The notes under the pieces: generated by a model
Seen by the model: only the letters and a program-made list of their open reading frames with translations
The model's database searches: none
What the model was told of the DNA's origin: nothing
Assembly (NCBI RefSeq): GCF_030704535.1
Contig: NC_081813.1
Coordinates: 5,727,001-5,791,000 of the forward strand
DNA length: 64,000 bases
Direction: 5' to 3'
Origin: Vitis vinifera
Lineage: Eukaryota > Streptophyta > Magnoliopsida > Vitales > Vitaceae
Shown: positions 32,701-44,281 of the stretch, piece by piece
Numbering within the stretch: position 1 is the first letter of the stretch
How the letters are laid out: each line of letters opens with the position of its first letter
Translations under genes and position numbers: made by a program

Positions 32701-34077
32701 AAAAAGACAAAGCATGTATGCTCTTGCTATTATATTTTAATTTTCCAATAATTAAAAAGAAGAAAAATGTTGTAATTCATGAGTCTGGCCAAGTGGAAGA
32801 CAGACACCAAAATGGTCCAAAACCTAAATCCCAATACCAAAACCAAAGAGTTTGGTGTAAAATTGGAGGACCATTGAGGGGCAAATGGCCCCAACATGTC
32901 TTGGGATTATTAAGGCAGGATTAGGGATGGTGTCCTAGAGTGGGGCACCTATGGCTGGGACAACAAAAACAAAATCTCTCCTCTTAACAAAGGAAAAGGA
33001 GAAATAAAACCCTTGTCCATGTGCAGATATTAAAGGGCAACCTTCAAAAAGACCAACCCTCCAATATAATTTCTTTGGAACCACAACCCTTCTCATCAAT
33101 TCTATTAATTATGGCCCATCCTCTATACTTCTTGCTGTTAATTATTTCAGTGACTGCTTTTTAGAATTTAACTTTTTCTGTGTCTTCAATTAAATAATTG
33201 AAATAAAATATAAAATAAATATATGGTATGGGAAAACTTATGTGTGTCCAAATTTGTTTCACATGAACATCTCTAGTGGGGTTTTTCTTCTGCTACAGTT
33301 TGGAGTAGTGTGTGGTGGGACAATGTTTGTGCCTGTGAAAGAGTGAGATTGATGAATGGAAAATGATTATGTCATAAAATGGTAAAAAAAGGAAAAGGAA
33401 AAGGAAAAAAAATCCATAGTACAATCTGAATCTTTTGGGATGATGATGGATACATCACCTTCATATAGGCCTATTTCCCACTCCCAAAGGCCCCATAATT
33501 GGATTAGATTAATTCTTAGCTCAAATTCATGGTTAATTTAAGCCTAATTCGATTACATGGTAAGTATTAAGCTCTAAATATAAGTTTTCAATTATTTTCA
33601 AATATTTCAATCCAATTGAACTACTGAGCTACACCTCAAGCTTGACCTCATAAATGGATGAGAATTTTAGGCTGATTCTCCATTGACTTTCTTGTATGAC
33701 AAAAATTGTCCAAATAAATATTTTAAAAAATGGTAAAAAAGAATGTACTTTATTGAACATTAATTCACTTACTGCAAACTTGAAAATAGATTTTCTATTT
33801 GGCTTCAAGGGGTCAAAGAAGTTAGTTGAGAGTTAGGTTTAATTAAAGGTTTACGTGAGGGATTTCGGAAAATTTTTAGACTTTTTGTCAGAATGCAAAT
33901 CTTAAATAGGATAAGAAAAAACAAAACAAAATCTGGGAACATCCTTATGATAAACTAATGAGGGTGTGATACTCTCTTCAAATGATTGAAATTTACTAAG
34001 CCCACTTCAAAAGTTGACCCTCAAAACTCCATGGCACCACCCCTATATGGCCTTGTGCATATCTCCTCGCTTCTCTC

Positions 34078-34113
34078 CCTATATAACAAAGCACAAAGCC
34101 ACGCCTCTCTCTG

Positions 34114-34153
<40 letters not shown>

Positions 34154-34179
34154 ATTGAAAGATAAACAAAGAAGCAAGT
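34078..34179 (+). promoter_or_regulatory. CYP734A core promoter and CT-rich 5' UTR
   Basis: CTATATAACAAA at about 34079-34090 is a plausible TATA box. A (CT)n microsatellite of about 18 units (about 34112-34147) lies between it and the ATG at 34180, so it probably falls in the 5' UTR, where CT repeats are common in plants. Confidence 0.55.
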
Positions 34180-36925
34180 ATGGAGGAATACTTCTTGCAG
34201 TGGTTTTGGCCTCTCTTCTCATTCATGGCTCTAGTGTTTGTGTTGAAGGTTGTGGATTATCTTTGGTGGAGACCCAAGAGAATTGAGAAACACTTCTCCA
34301 AGCAAGGTATCAGAGGACCCCCATATCAGTTCTTCATAGGCAACATAAAGGAGATTGTGGGGCTGACCTTGAAGACTTCATCTCAGCCCATGCCTCTCTC
34401 TGATCACAACATCCTCCCCAGAGTTCTTTCCTTCTATCATCACTGGAAGAAAATCTATGGTATTTTCTGTTACCCTTTTATTATATATGGCTTCTTGGTT
34501 TTCAATTTTTAGGCCATTCTGCTACCATCCCCATCATGATTTTCAGAATCTGTGAGCTTCCCTTGACTCTCTGTATTTGAGTTGTTTCAGACTGAAATTA
34601 ATTCTCCAATATATTCCCAAGTCATTTTCTCAGTGTTATCATCTTTGGATAACTCTAGAGAGGTATTTCTCTAGTTTAAATGATACCTAGCTAGCCTTTT
34701 TGTTTTCTTTCTCTCTCTGATTTCAATACCATAGCTTGCTGATGATGGAAGTTGTAGGCTTTTGGTGTCTTTTTCTTCCTTCTTGTTTTTATTTTTCCCT
34801 TGTTTTCATCTGGGTTTCAATGCAGATCATTATTATGAAGTTGTAGGGCATTTGGGTGTTGTGTAGTGCCCTAGTTTAGGGCACTGTCCTCTCCTCCATT
34901 CCAACAAATCTCTCTACACTTTGCTCCATCCACTGTCCTTTGTAAAGTTGTGGTTCTGATATTGTTTCCTTTTCTCTTTCCTCCCTCAGCAAACTTGTTA
35001 TGTATCCATTATTTAGGGTTAGCTTCTCTTTCACCAGTTACTTTCTGTTATTTTTTTTTGACATGAGACCATGACCATTTGCAGGTGCAACCTTCCTGGT
35101 ATGGTTTGGACCGACATCTCGCGTCACCATCTCAGATCCAGTACTCATTCGAGAAATATTTATCTCCAAAGCAGAATTCTATGAGAAAAATGAGTCACAC
35201 CCTCTTGTCAGAAAGCTTGAAGGTGATGGCTTGTTGACCCTCCAAGGAGAAAAATGGGCTCACCATAGAAAGATCATCTCACCAACCTTTCACATGGAGA
35301 ATGTCAAAGTAAGCTCCACAAATCAATTCAAAAGAAAAAGAAAAAAAAAACAAAAAAGGGTATTTCTCCTTTAAATTATTTTAATTTATTTTACCTTTGC
35401 TTTGGATGCTAGCTAATGATTCCAACCATGGGAAAAACCATGGCGGCAATGTTGGACAAGTGGTCAACAATGGCGAATTCAGACGAGGTGGAGATCGAAG
35501 TCTCAGAATGGTTTCAAAGATTGACTGAAGAAGTGGTTACCAGAACAGTCTTTGGGACCAGCTATGAAGATGGAAAATCAATTTTCCAGTTGCAAGCCCA
35601 ACAAATGGTATCTGCCATAGAGTCCTTTCAAAAGGTCTTCATCTCTACGTACAGGTAATAATCATTATTATCCTCCTTTAACCCAAATATGCTCTCTACT
35701 ATTAAAAAAAAAATAAAGGGAATGACTTTTAATTTTCTATCTTTTTAGATTCCTTCCCACCAAAAAGAACAGAGATTCTTGGAAATTGGATAAAGAAATC
35801 TCAAAATCTTTAGTAGAACTCATAGAGCGGAGGAGAAAATATCCAGTGGCAAATTCATGCTCGGAAGATTTGTTGGAGGTGATGATCAGGGCAAGTATAA
35901 TGGAAGATAATATTGAAACAATAAACTCCAATTCTTCGGTTTCTTCTTCTTCTTCTTCTTCTTCGTCGTCGTCATCTCCGATCACAGTTTTTGACATTGT
36001 TGAAGAATGCAAGAGCTTTTTCTTCGCCGGAAAACATACGACGGCGAATTTGTTGACATGGACAACAATTCTCCTAGCAATGCACCCTCAATGGCAAAAA
36101 TTGGCTAGGGAAGAGGTCTTGAGAGTGTGTGGGGCACGTGACATCCCAAGCAAAGATGATTTTTCAAAGCTTAAGACGGTACGTTATCTCTTGTTTTACC
36201 TTTTTGTCTTTACTTGTGGATTATTAAATTATCAAAACAACCCAAAAAATTTTGGAAAAAAAAAAAGAAAAAAAAAAGGAAAATCATTTTTTTTTTTAAA
36301 GACTATGTGATAGGTATTGAAATAGGTGAGGTAATGGAAGGATTTTTCTGCTGTCGTTTCACTAAGTATAGTACTGTGGCATATCTTTTTGGTCCCACCC
36401 ACCTATTTGAATTGATAAAAAACGAAATCATTTCATTGAATTTAAGATCATTTCCAATGGTTTTTCATTTTTCAGCTGGGTATGATCCTGAACGAGTCAC
36501 TGAGACTGTACCCACCAGCAGTGGCCACGATCAGACGGGCCAAAGCTGATGTTCATCTTGGAGGGTGTATGATGATCCCTCGTGGGACCGAGCTCCTCAT
36601 CCCCATCTTAGCCGTCCATCACGACCCAGGGCTGTGGGGCCAAGATGCCAATGAATTCAACCCCGCTCGATTCTCGCAAGGTGTGGCCCACGCTGCCAAG
36701 CATCCCATGGCATTCCTACCCTTCGGGCTTGGTGCCCGCAGGTGCATCGGCCAAAACCTAGCCATTTTGCAGACGAAATTGGCCATGGCTATGATCCTGC
36801 AACGCTTCTCTTTCAGTCTGGCTCCCACCTACCAACATGCACCAATGGTTCTAATGCTCCTACATCCACAGTCTGGTGCACCCATAATTTTTCGTGAATT
36901 ATCAGACACCATGAACTATTCATAG
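34180..36925 (+). CDS. CYP734A: Cytochrome P450, CYP734A (BAS1-like) brassinosteroid hydroxylase
   Basis: ER-bound monooxygenase; CYP734A enzymes inactivate brassinosteroids by C-26 hydroxylation. Exons: 34180-34459, 35085-35308, 35413-35654, 35749-36178, 36476-36925; 1626 bases, 541 aa, phases consistent throughout. Seen: N-terminal anchor (FSFMALVFVLKVVDYLWW), C-helix region EKWAHHRKIISPTFH, I-helix FFFAGKHTTANLLTW, K-helix ESLRLYPP with its ExxR, and haem loop FLPFGLGARRCIGQNLA with the Cys ligand. The family-typical ends AKHPMAFLPFG and LAPTYQHAPMVLMLLHPQ point to CYP734A within clan 72. A run of 12 serines encoded by TCT/TCG repeats sits just before the I-helix, in a loop; this is unusual. 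Substrate is inferred from family. Confidence 0.93.
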
Positions 36926-36931
36926 CCATGG

Positions 36932-36935
<4 letters not shown>

Positions 36936-36966
<31 letters not shown>
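36936..36966 (+). repeat. (AT)n microsatellite after CYP734A stop
   Basis: About 15 AT units starting a few bases after the stop codon, likely within the 3' UTR. Confidence 0.9.
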
Positions 36967-36968
<2 letters not shown>

Positions 36969-37114
36969 GTATTAACAAGCTTTTAGATGAAGAATTAATA
37001 ATTTATGTTTTGATCATGTGAGTGGATAGGATTGTTGAGTGGTTTAATACATTTGGTTTATTTTTACCATAGGATTAAATTTAATGTTATTGTCTCCTTG
37101 ATTGACCCATGTTT

Positions 37115-40100
37115 TCATCCTTGGCTACTGACCACAAACCAGGGATTTTAACCAATGGTGGTGTTAAAATTAGGTGGTTTGGTTTTACCTTTGTGCTCTA
37201 TCCTTCATTTCTTCTCTTTGTATAATGTATGGATTTCCAATTCAATATCCATTTTTGTATAATTTTATATTCAATGTTATATGATAGTTTTATGACTTTT
37301 AATGATTGATAGACTTTATTTTTGTTTTTGCAACTATATGATTTGTCGAGCTCTTTAAGATTTTGGTATATTTGATTTAAGATTTAGTGTATAGTGCCAA
37401 ATTCGGACTAACTTTCGAGTATAAATTCTAAATATGAACAAATTTTAGGGTTTGAAATTCCATCATCCTAACCAAAAGTTGACTTCAAAAACCACAAATT
37501 TAGGTGATTCTTACTTTGACGCAAGGCCAAGCCCCACTTGGGTTAAGGAGTTAATAACCTAAACTCAATTCAAATATTAATTTATTTTTCATATTTTATA
37601 TATTTTATGTCAATGTAACTTATAGAGTTTAGACTGTTGTATAATTCTAAAAGTAGAAAGTTACAATTTGAATCCACCTACCCCGGCCATAGTTGTCTAA
37701 ATAGATTTGAAAAACAAATGAAGTTTTGATCCTCTTGCTTAGTCCTCTTTAAAGTCTTAAGAGATGGAAATATAGAGGCATTTTTAATTTATGTCAAACT
37801 AAGGTAGGGACCCTTAATATTTATAGACATACTTTATGACTATATCCCATCAAGAAAGTGATTAGATAGTAGTGGACAACAAAATATAGGTAAGATTTTT
37901 CAGCCTCCATTAGATGATATTACATTATTTGGTAGTCATCAGGACTTCACCCATCATTTATTTGAAATTTAAATCTAAATAAAATATCTTGATGTGTGTA
38001 CCATTAAAAGTATATCACGTCACATGTTTCTAAACTTCTCCCACTTGATCCGCATATCAAAAGAGTTAGCTTAAGAATGATAAATTATTATAGCCATAAG
38101 ATACCGAAAAACAATGGGCTAAATCAATTCATAAAACAACTTCATTTACCCAAATAGAAAATCTCAATGCATGAATCATGGTGGTTATGTCCTTTTCTTG
38201 ATAGATATTTCCCTCTATATTAAGCACAACATTTTCTAAATGAATACTATATCACTTTATAAATGAACTTCTATAAGTCGATTTAGGTGCTATTTAAATA
38301 ATCCCAAGGGATTAATTAGTCATCATAAACTTTTGTGTGCACAAAAATAAATAAAAATTGCTTCACTAATTGAAATAATCAAAATAAATATTTTAAAAAG
38401 TTAGAGAACAAAAGCAATATGTAACAATATCGTAAAACTTCAAATGTCATTGACGGGAAGTTTATAGAAGTTGCAAACCAAGTGATTAATTGTTATCATC
38501 ATCACTAAACCTTTCATGCTCTTTCATGTATATCTTTTCTTCAAGATTCACATTCAAGAATGAAGTTTTCAAATTCATTTAATATAACCCTATATCAAAA
38601 TAACTACTAAATTCGTAACTATTCTAAAAGAATCTTTCTTGGAAACTAGAGAAAATGTTTTCTGATATCGATAATCAAGTTTGGCTTTATATCATTTTAT
38701 GTTTCCATATGCATTTCTTTTGTCTTGTCAACCCATTTACAACCTATGGTTGTATGATCAAATTGCAACCCAATTAGATCACAACCTTGGTTTTTAGCAA
38801 TAGATCCATCTCTTTTGTCATAGCATCATACCAAGACAAATAGCTTTCTCCATTAATGGCTTGTAAAAATGAACTTGGATCATTATGAAGTCTAACATTA
38901 AAGTCAAATTTTTGAAAGTATACAATATCAACACTAGAAATTGTTGATTTCCCTATTCTTAAGAATCTTCTTAATTCTGTTGTCTTGTTCTCATCTTGTA
39001 GAGTTTGAGTTATAGGTTCTACATGTTCTTGATTTAGTGGTTGTACTTGAATTGGTTGCTCCTCAATAGTTTCTAAAGTATTGATTTGGTAAGAAATAAT
39101 TATATCTTCTTGAGGACATGTTTCAATAATTTCCCTTTCTCCATCAAGTTCTATGTTAATTTCTAGGATATTCACTTCCACTTGATCTATGGTCCTTTAG
39201 AAATTTAGCATATCTAGCTTCAATAATTCTTAGGAGTATGAAAGACAATAAAATGTATACTCCTTGAAGTTCACCTGACAGCCTATGAAATAATCACTAA
39301 TTATATATTCTTGGGTTAAACTTCTTTAATTGAGGATTATAAACCCTAGCTTCAACTAGACAACCTCATTTGTGTAAATGACTTAAACTTAGTTTCCATT
39401 CATTCCAAAATGCAAAAGGTGTTTTAGGAACTATTTCAGAATGAACTTGATTCAAAATTTATACTCGGCTATTGACCAAAAATTAGGGACTTTAACCAAT
39501 AGTACTATTAAAATTGGGGGTTTTTACCTTATACTTTATCCTTGATTTGTTCTCTTTCTAATGTATGCATTTCCAAACTCAATATATATTTTTGTATAAT
39601 TTTATATTAGCTTGGTGAATCATGACCACTCGATAGCTAATGTCATGATTCATCCTAGGTTTTATATAATTTATAATCATACACACTAGTATACTCACAA
39701 TGGGAAAACCATCTTGATGATTAAGATAATTTATCTCTCCAATTAGAAGGTAGTACACTACCGATCATCTTACAATAAACCTAGAGACCCAAAATATACT
39801 CAAAGAAATTAATGTTAGATAGATAGGGAAAACTTTATATGTCATATGCAAATCAGATAATTATGATACATAACTAATTCACAAGTATCACCATAGTTCT
39901 CATACATACGACAATCAATGGCAATTTGATATCATCATAAAAACATCGATCTCCATATTAACTATTCAAAACAATAATATAGTATTGCGAAATAATGGAC
40001 AACAAGATCTGAAGGTGGTTCTGGTACCACATGTTGTACAATTCTAAAGATTTAGAATAACTCAAATTTACTTACCTCTAGCCATAATAATCCAAGTAGA

Positions 40101-40375
40101 TTTGAAAAGTAAAAGAACTTTGTATTTTCTACTAGTCTTTAAAACCTTAAGAAATGAAAATATATAAACAAAACTTATTTTTCATATACATTTGGATAGG
40201 TTAAAGAACCTCAATATTTATAAGTAATCACCTAATCAGTTTTCCCCATCAATTAGAGTGGATAACAAAATATCCCTATTTTTCAAGCTCCACTTTGATG
40301 TTATGTTATTTAGTAGTTACCACTTCACCAACCATTTATTTAAAATTTAAACTTAAATAAATTTTCGTAACACAT
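37115..40375 (-). mobile_element. Decayed Ty1/copia element flanked by partial direct repeats
   Basis: Two segments repeat in the same orientation. About 37120-37255 matches about 39467-39610 (GGCTA(C/T)TGACCA, then ATGTATG(G/C)ATTTCCAA, then TTTTTGTATAATTTTATATT). About 37630-37990 matches about 40028-40375 (TTGTA(T/C)AATTCTAAA, then GTGGA(C/T)AACAAAATAT, then ACTTCACC(C/A)A(T/A)CATTTATTT). The 350-400 bases between the two blocks are unlike each other. Copia pol sequence on the minus strand lies between, so these are probably eroded LTRs of a minus-strand element. Confidence 0.6.
38500..39470 (-). pseudogene. Copia integrase-RT fragment
   Basis: Minus strand with stops and frame changes. 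From 39460 downwards it reads IVPKTPFAFWNEWK, LSHLHKCGCLVEARVYNP and FHRLSGELQGVYIL (integrase C-terminal region). From 39181 an open 135-aa stretch covers the linker, with NDPSSFLQAINGE and WYDAMTKEMDLL. Then come broken RT pieces including MNLKTSFLNVNLEEKIYM, matching the MDVKTAFLNG motif. Gag, protease and the RT catalytic half are missing. Confidence 0.8.
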
Positions 40376-40490
40376 TAACCTTTAAAATATAAAGTAAGAC
40401 ATTTTCAACATAGATATCAAAATTTGATATTTATTAAATATAATAAAGTTCTTCATTGACAATATTTATTTTGAGATGGTAAGTTCATAT

Positions 40491-40743
40491 TATTAGAAGT
40501 TATTAATAAATTTAATTTTTATATTAGAATTATATATTTAGTTACTATATATTTGTTTTTTAGGTTACTATATTATAATTATTTTCTTTCTTTTTAGAAA
40601 TAAGGGTAAATTTGTGTTTATTTCATTTTACTACGTTTATTTAAATTCTAATGGTATTGTACCTATTTTCAAAAGAATTCATAATAAGAAATCTTATATT
40701 TTCTTTTCTCTTTTTCTCTTTGAATCATTTTTTAATTTCAGCA
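40491..40743 (+). repeat. 5' LTR of the copia element
   Basis: Paired with 47091-47298. The expected TG start is mutated to TA. Shared blocks include AAGGGTAAATT, GTCTATTTAAATTCTAATG-like sequence and TTTTCTCTTTGAATC. It ends CA directly before the primer-binding site. Confidence 0.8.
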
Positions 40744-40756
40744 TGGTATTAGAGCA
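40744..40756 (+). other. Primer-binding site of the copia element
   Basis: TGGTATTAGAGCA follows the 5' LTR without a gap. One difference from the canonical TGGTATCAGAGC complement of the initiator methionine tRNA. Confidence 0.75.
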
Positions 40757-40994
40757 AAATTGATCTTTAATGGGACTTTTGATTTGTGATCTCATGGAAT
40801 AGAGTTTAATCTCATACACTGCCTTTGTATCTACTTGATTGTGGAATTCTTATATATATATATATATATATATATAGTAGGTGATCGTATCGTTCGATTT
40901 TTTTTTTTTTTATCCTAGTATTTGATTTTGTTTTTGCTTTCTTCTATTCGTATATACTTTCTTTTGTTTAATGGTTATTTGTTGTTTATTCATC

Positions 40995-41345
40995 ATGATT
41001 GGTGAACAAGATGATTCTCTTCAATGTATTAGTGTGAGATTGGATGGAAAAAATTATTCCTATTAAAGTTATGCGATGAAAAATTTTATAAAGGGTAAAA
41101 AGATGTGGAGTTATATTATTAGCACTCTACATAAACTTATGAATGAAAAATATGAAAAATTTGAAAAATGTGTAGAATAGTTAGATGTTTAGGTAGTAAG
41201 TAATTCGAAAATTAACATTTGGATCAACAACTTCATTGATAATTTGATAAACATACAGTTGGTGAAATATGAAACGACTAAGGAGATCTATAAACATTTG
41301 GAAAAATTGTATATGCAATCTAATTTTGCATTTCCTCTATTTGTT
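40995..41345 (+). pseudogene. Copia gag fragment
   Basis: Reads ISVRLDGKNYSY, a stop, then SYAMKNFIKGKKMWSYI, and later TKEIYKHLEKLYMQSNFA, with further stops between. The order (LDG.NY..W...M...L.G...W, then W..L...Y) is that of plant copia gag. It is not translatable as it stands. Confidence 0.75.
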
Positions 41346-41884
41346 TGCTGGATATGAATCCAAATTCTATATATTTCTATTTGTTTGATATAAATCCAAA
41401 TTCTATTTGTCTCTGTCTATTGGATATGAATCTAAATTTTGTTCATCTCTTCTTTTTCTATGGTTTTATGGCTTCTTCTGTCTATCTCATTTGATCTTTC
41501 ATTCCTTGATAGTTTTATGTCAACTTTCATCTCTCTTTCATTTATGATTTTAGTTTTATGTCTTCTTTTTTTCTTTTTTCTTTTTTTTTTTTGCTCTATT
41601 TCCTTGATAATTACTTCTTCTTTTTCTATGGTTTCCGCTAGCTTGTACTCCAAACCTTTCTTTTCTAGTTATATTTTCTTCCTTGAGTATATACCTTTTT
41701 CATTTCTATTGAATCTCATAATGTCTCTAAGTCTCAACTTGTTCATTTAGATCATTTCTTAGATGATATATATATATATATATATATATAGTTTTTCTTC
41801 AAATACTGGTACTTTGGTTCTTGATTATAATGTTTCTTCCTTTCCTCATACGGCTACTTTTATATCTTCCGAGACTATGGATCC

Positions 41885-42167
41885 TCCTCTCTCACATTTT
41901 TCTCAACATCTTCCAAGCTATGATTGAGAAATTTCCTGCTTTGCATAAGACTAATACTTAGGATTTGGTAACTTTACCATCTGTATGGTATGGATTATAA
42001 TGAGACTTTTGCTTTTATTATAAAGATGACTATTGTTCATACTCTTATTGCAATTGTTTTTTTTTTTCTCCCACTCAAATGTATTGTGACAACATGAGTG
42101 CTATTCAATTGCTCACAACTCTATCTTTCATGAAAGGACCAAGCATATTAAGATTGACTGTTATCAC
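41885..42167 (+). pseudogene. Copia RT start and RNase H fragments, internally deleted
   Basis: ALHKTNT, stop, DLVTLP (about 41938) corresponds to the RT entry region. DYNETFAFIIKMTIVHTLIAIV (in two parts, DYNETFAF and KMTIVHTLIA, about 41994-42057) follows. The sequence then jumps to YCDNMSAIQL at 42082, which is RNase H, so the RT core is gone. The frame stops at CYH, where the TIR element is inserted, and resumes at 46945. Confidence 0.75.
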
Positions 42168-42612
42168 CAATGTTTTCAAAATCGGATCGATTATTGAATC
42201 GAAAAAGTTATCGGTTCACGGTTCACTGGTCGGATTGACAATCGAATCGGTGACGTCATAAATATATATTTTATATATTATTAAAATTAAAAATAATTTT
42301 AAAAATAAAAATGATAAATTATGAGTAACCGAATATTTTCATAAATTTATTTTAAATCATAATATTTTCATTAATTTGAATTAAAATTATAATTTTAGAA
42401 ACCATAAAGTTAAAAAAATTACAATTGTAAGTTAAAATAAATAATAATGGAAATAAACTAATAAAATAAAAAAAATATAAATATAAAGAAAATATGAAAA
42501 TATGAGTGTGGACCCCGCATTTCGGCTCATGCGTTTTCCCACTCGATGGCGAGCTCGATTTTTATATTTTTGAAAAATTGATTTTTATTGATTAAGAAAA
42601 AAAAAATGACTT

Positions 42613-42687
42613 GGAGTCGCCACTTATTTTTGTTTTATTTTTAAAAGGGTAAACAAAATAAGAAAGAAAAACCCTAAATGTGACTCC
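42613..42687 (+). repeat. Hairpin-forming block near the element's left end
   Basis: GGAGTCGCCACTT at 42613-42625 pairs imperfectly with AAATGTGACTCC at 42676-42687, and the T-rich and A-rich DNA between them extends the stem. I recall similar blocks as conserved parts of plant repeats; that is from memory. Confidence 0.4.
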
Positions 42688-43549
42688 TTATTTGAAAAAG
42701 ATGATCTACGAAAAAACCGGATCGGGTTCGGGGGTCAAGTTACTTATCGGGAAGGTACGGTATGGATCGTAGCACCCCTCTAAGTCCCTAAAGCCGGGTC
42801 TCTACTAATAAACTGAAGCTGACGTGACAATCAATGAGGAAATCAGCGGATACTCAAATCAAACTTGCACATATGAAAATAAGAGCGTGCATAGAGAATA
42901 ATCAAAATGAGAATGAGTGCGTACCTGGACCTCCAGTGACAAATACGCTATCATGAAAGCAAGATCAATAAACAAATGAATATGTACATATACTTATACG
43001 CATGTCAAGGAACAGAATAAATCAGATATGAATGACGATTAAATCAATCAATCAATCAATCAATTATAAAATCACCTATGTGGGGCCCCCACCAAAGCCC
43101 GTTTATTTTTGCATGAATTAATTCTGTAAATTCTATCATTTAGAATTACAGAATTTAATCCTTGCTTATTTTAAAAACCTATTTAAAAAAAGCAGAGGAG
43201 ATGTGAGGATCGCTCGCCAGAAAAGAAAATGGCGGCAAAGTTTTATTAAAAATGGGATTTTTGATACCTAAGACTCTAAGGATGAAAAACTTGGATTATT
43301 TAAAGAAAAGGATTTAGAAAGCTATTTTTAAAACCAAAAAGAAGAAATGGAAGGTGACACGTGGCCAAGGGTGGTCATACATAGTTCAGGCAAGGGCGGA
43401 GGCTTGAGTTGGAATCATTTGCTCCAAGCATTCTGCATGAAACACGTGGCTGCAGGGTAGCTAGAGTAGCTATGTTTAGGTGTCTTCTTCTTCGTGATGA
43501 AGTGACGTAGGGCAACCACCCAGAAGAACTCAGGGAATCCCACTGTAAT

Positions 43550-43690
43550 CACCACACTTGGCATTTCCCGCATCTTTCTCCTTGCGAATCAAACGAATGG
43601 TAAGGGCATGACGCACAATGCTCTCAGCTGGACGGAGTGCATTTGCTTCTGCCAGCGTTTTCTGAAGCTCGTCTTCAAACTCGGATCAAT
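43550..43690 (-). pseudogene. Open gene-like stretch in the element, unidentified
   Basis: The minus strand reads SEFEDELQKTLAEANALRP, then AESIVRHALTIRLIRKEKD and AGNAKCGDYSGIP before a stop (quoted in parts). Its amphipathic, coding-like composition is unlike the host AT-rich DNA. I do not recognise the family. It is probably another captured exon or the end of a decayed frame. Confidence 0.35.
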
Positions 43691-43696
43691 CCCATA

Positions 43697-44173
43697 TTAA
43701 GTAATGAAAGGGATTTTGTGAGGAAGAATGCACCCTGCAGCCAGGGAGTGCACTGAAGCCTGCTGGAGCTGATCTTCCTCATCGGAATAACCCAGAGTGC
43801 CGTCCGGAATAACGCCGTCAACTGCAATCGGAGTCGTGGTCACCACCGGAGATTTTGATGTAGATGATGCCGACAAAGGCTTCACCCTCAACTCTTCCAA
43901 TTGATCCCTATTCATACACAGAACTCCCTGCTCATCCGCATCTGTCAACACCAAACAGTCCAGCGCCTTATGCTCTGCGTGGTTTCCTTTAGATGTGAAA
44001 CAAACTAAATGAACTGCAGGCTGAATTCGGTCAAAACCAAGCAGGCGAGGTATGTCAACACAGGTGCGCACGTGTTGGAAGTAATCTAGTGGCTCTTCAA
44101 CCGTCCAGTCATGAACATCTTCAGTTACGCGCCATGGTTCGTCATCGCAGCGCTCAGCCGCGTCAACTAGTCA
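43697..44173 (-). pseudogene. Captured gene fragment, unidentified open frame
   Basis: A minus-strand frame stays open for about 158 codons, starting after a TGA (44171-44173) and ending at 43697. It includes CDDEPWRVTEDVHDW, DYFQHVRTCVDIPRLLGFD, HLVCFTSKGNHAEHKALD, LTDADEQGVLCMNRDQLEEL and DGTLGYSDEEDQLQQ. It is in the same frame as the mitochondrial-carrier fragment upstream, separated only by that TGA. Composition looks protein-coding. The first methionine is at 44071. I cannot name the family, and expression is unproven. Confidence 0.45.
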
Positions 44174-44281
44174 GGTCTTGCTAAGAGCGCCGGCGATTCC
44201 TCCAGCAAGAAGCTGCAGTACTGTCCCTATCTGCGACTGCTGATGTAATGACTTCCGCTGCTGCGTCAATTTGCGTGCAGT
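44174..44281 (-). pseudogene. Captured mitochondrial carrier exon fragment
   Basis: The minus strand encodes 36 residues, with TARKLTQQRKSLHQQ followed by SQIGTVLQLLAGGIAGALSKT. This is the N-terminal start and first transmembrane segment of a plant mitochondrial substrate carrier, where the family continues CTAPLARL. Here the next codon is TGA and the sequence becomes unrelated. It is only a piece and would not make a carrier. Confidence 0.75.

Larger units (their letters stand above)
27623..34000. other. Intergenic region upstream of CYP734A
   Basis: AT-rich, with no supported gene in 6.4 kb. It contains a (TA)n run at about 28181-28198, a poly(A) run of about 23 at about 30518-30540, and small internal repeats listed separately. 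The part nearest the P450 gene (about 32780-33960) is less repetitive and may hold promoter elements; none could be assigned. Confidence 0.55.

Noticed and set aside
35737..36012. Glu-rich minus-strand frame
   Set aside because: Antisense of the poly-Ser coding repeat of the P450.
41439..41750. 103-aa Phe/Ser-rich plus-strand frame
   Set aside because: T-rich DNA inside the decayed copia element, no gag-pol motif in this frame.
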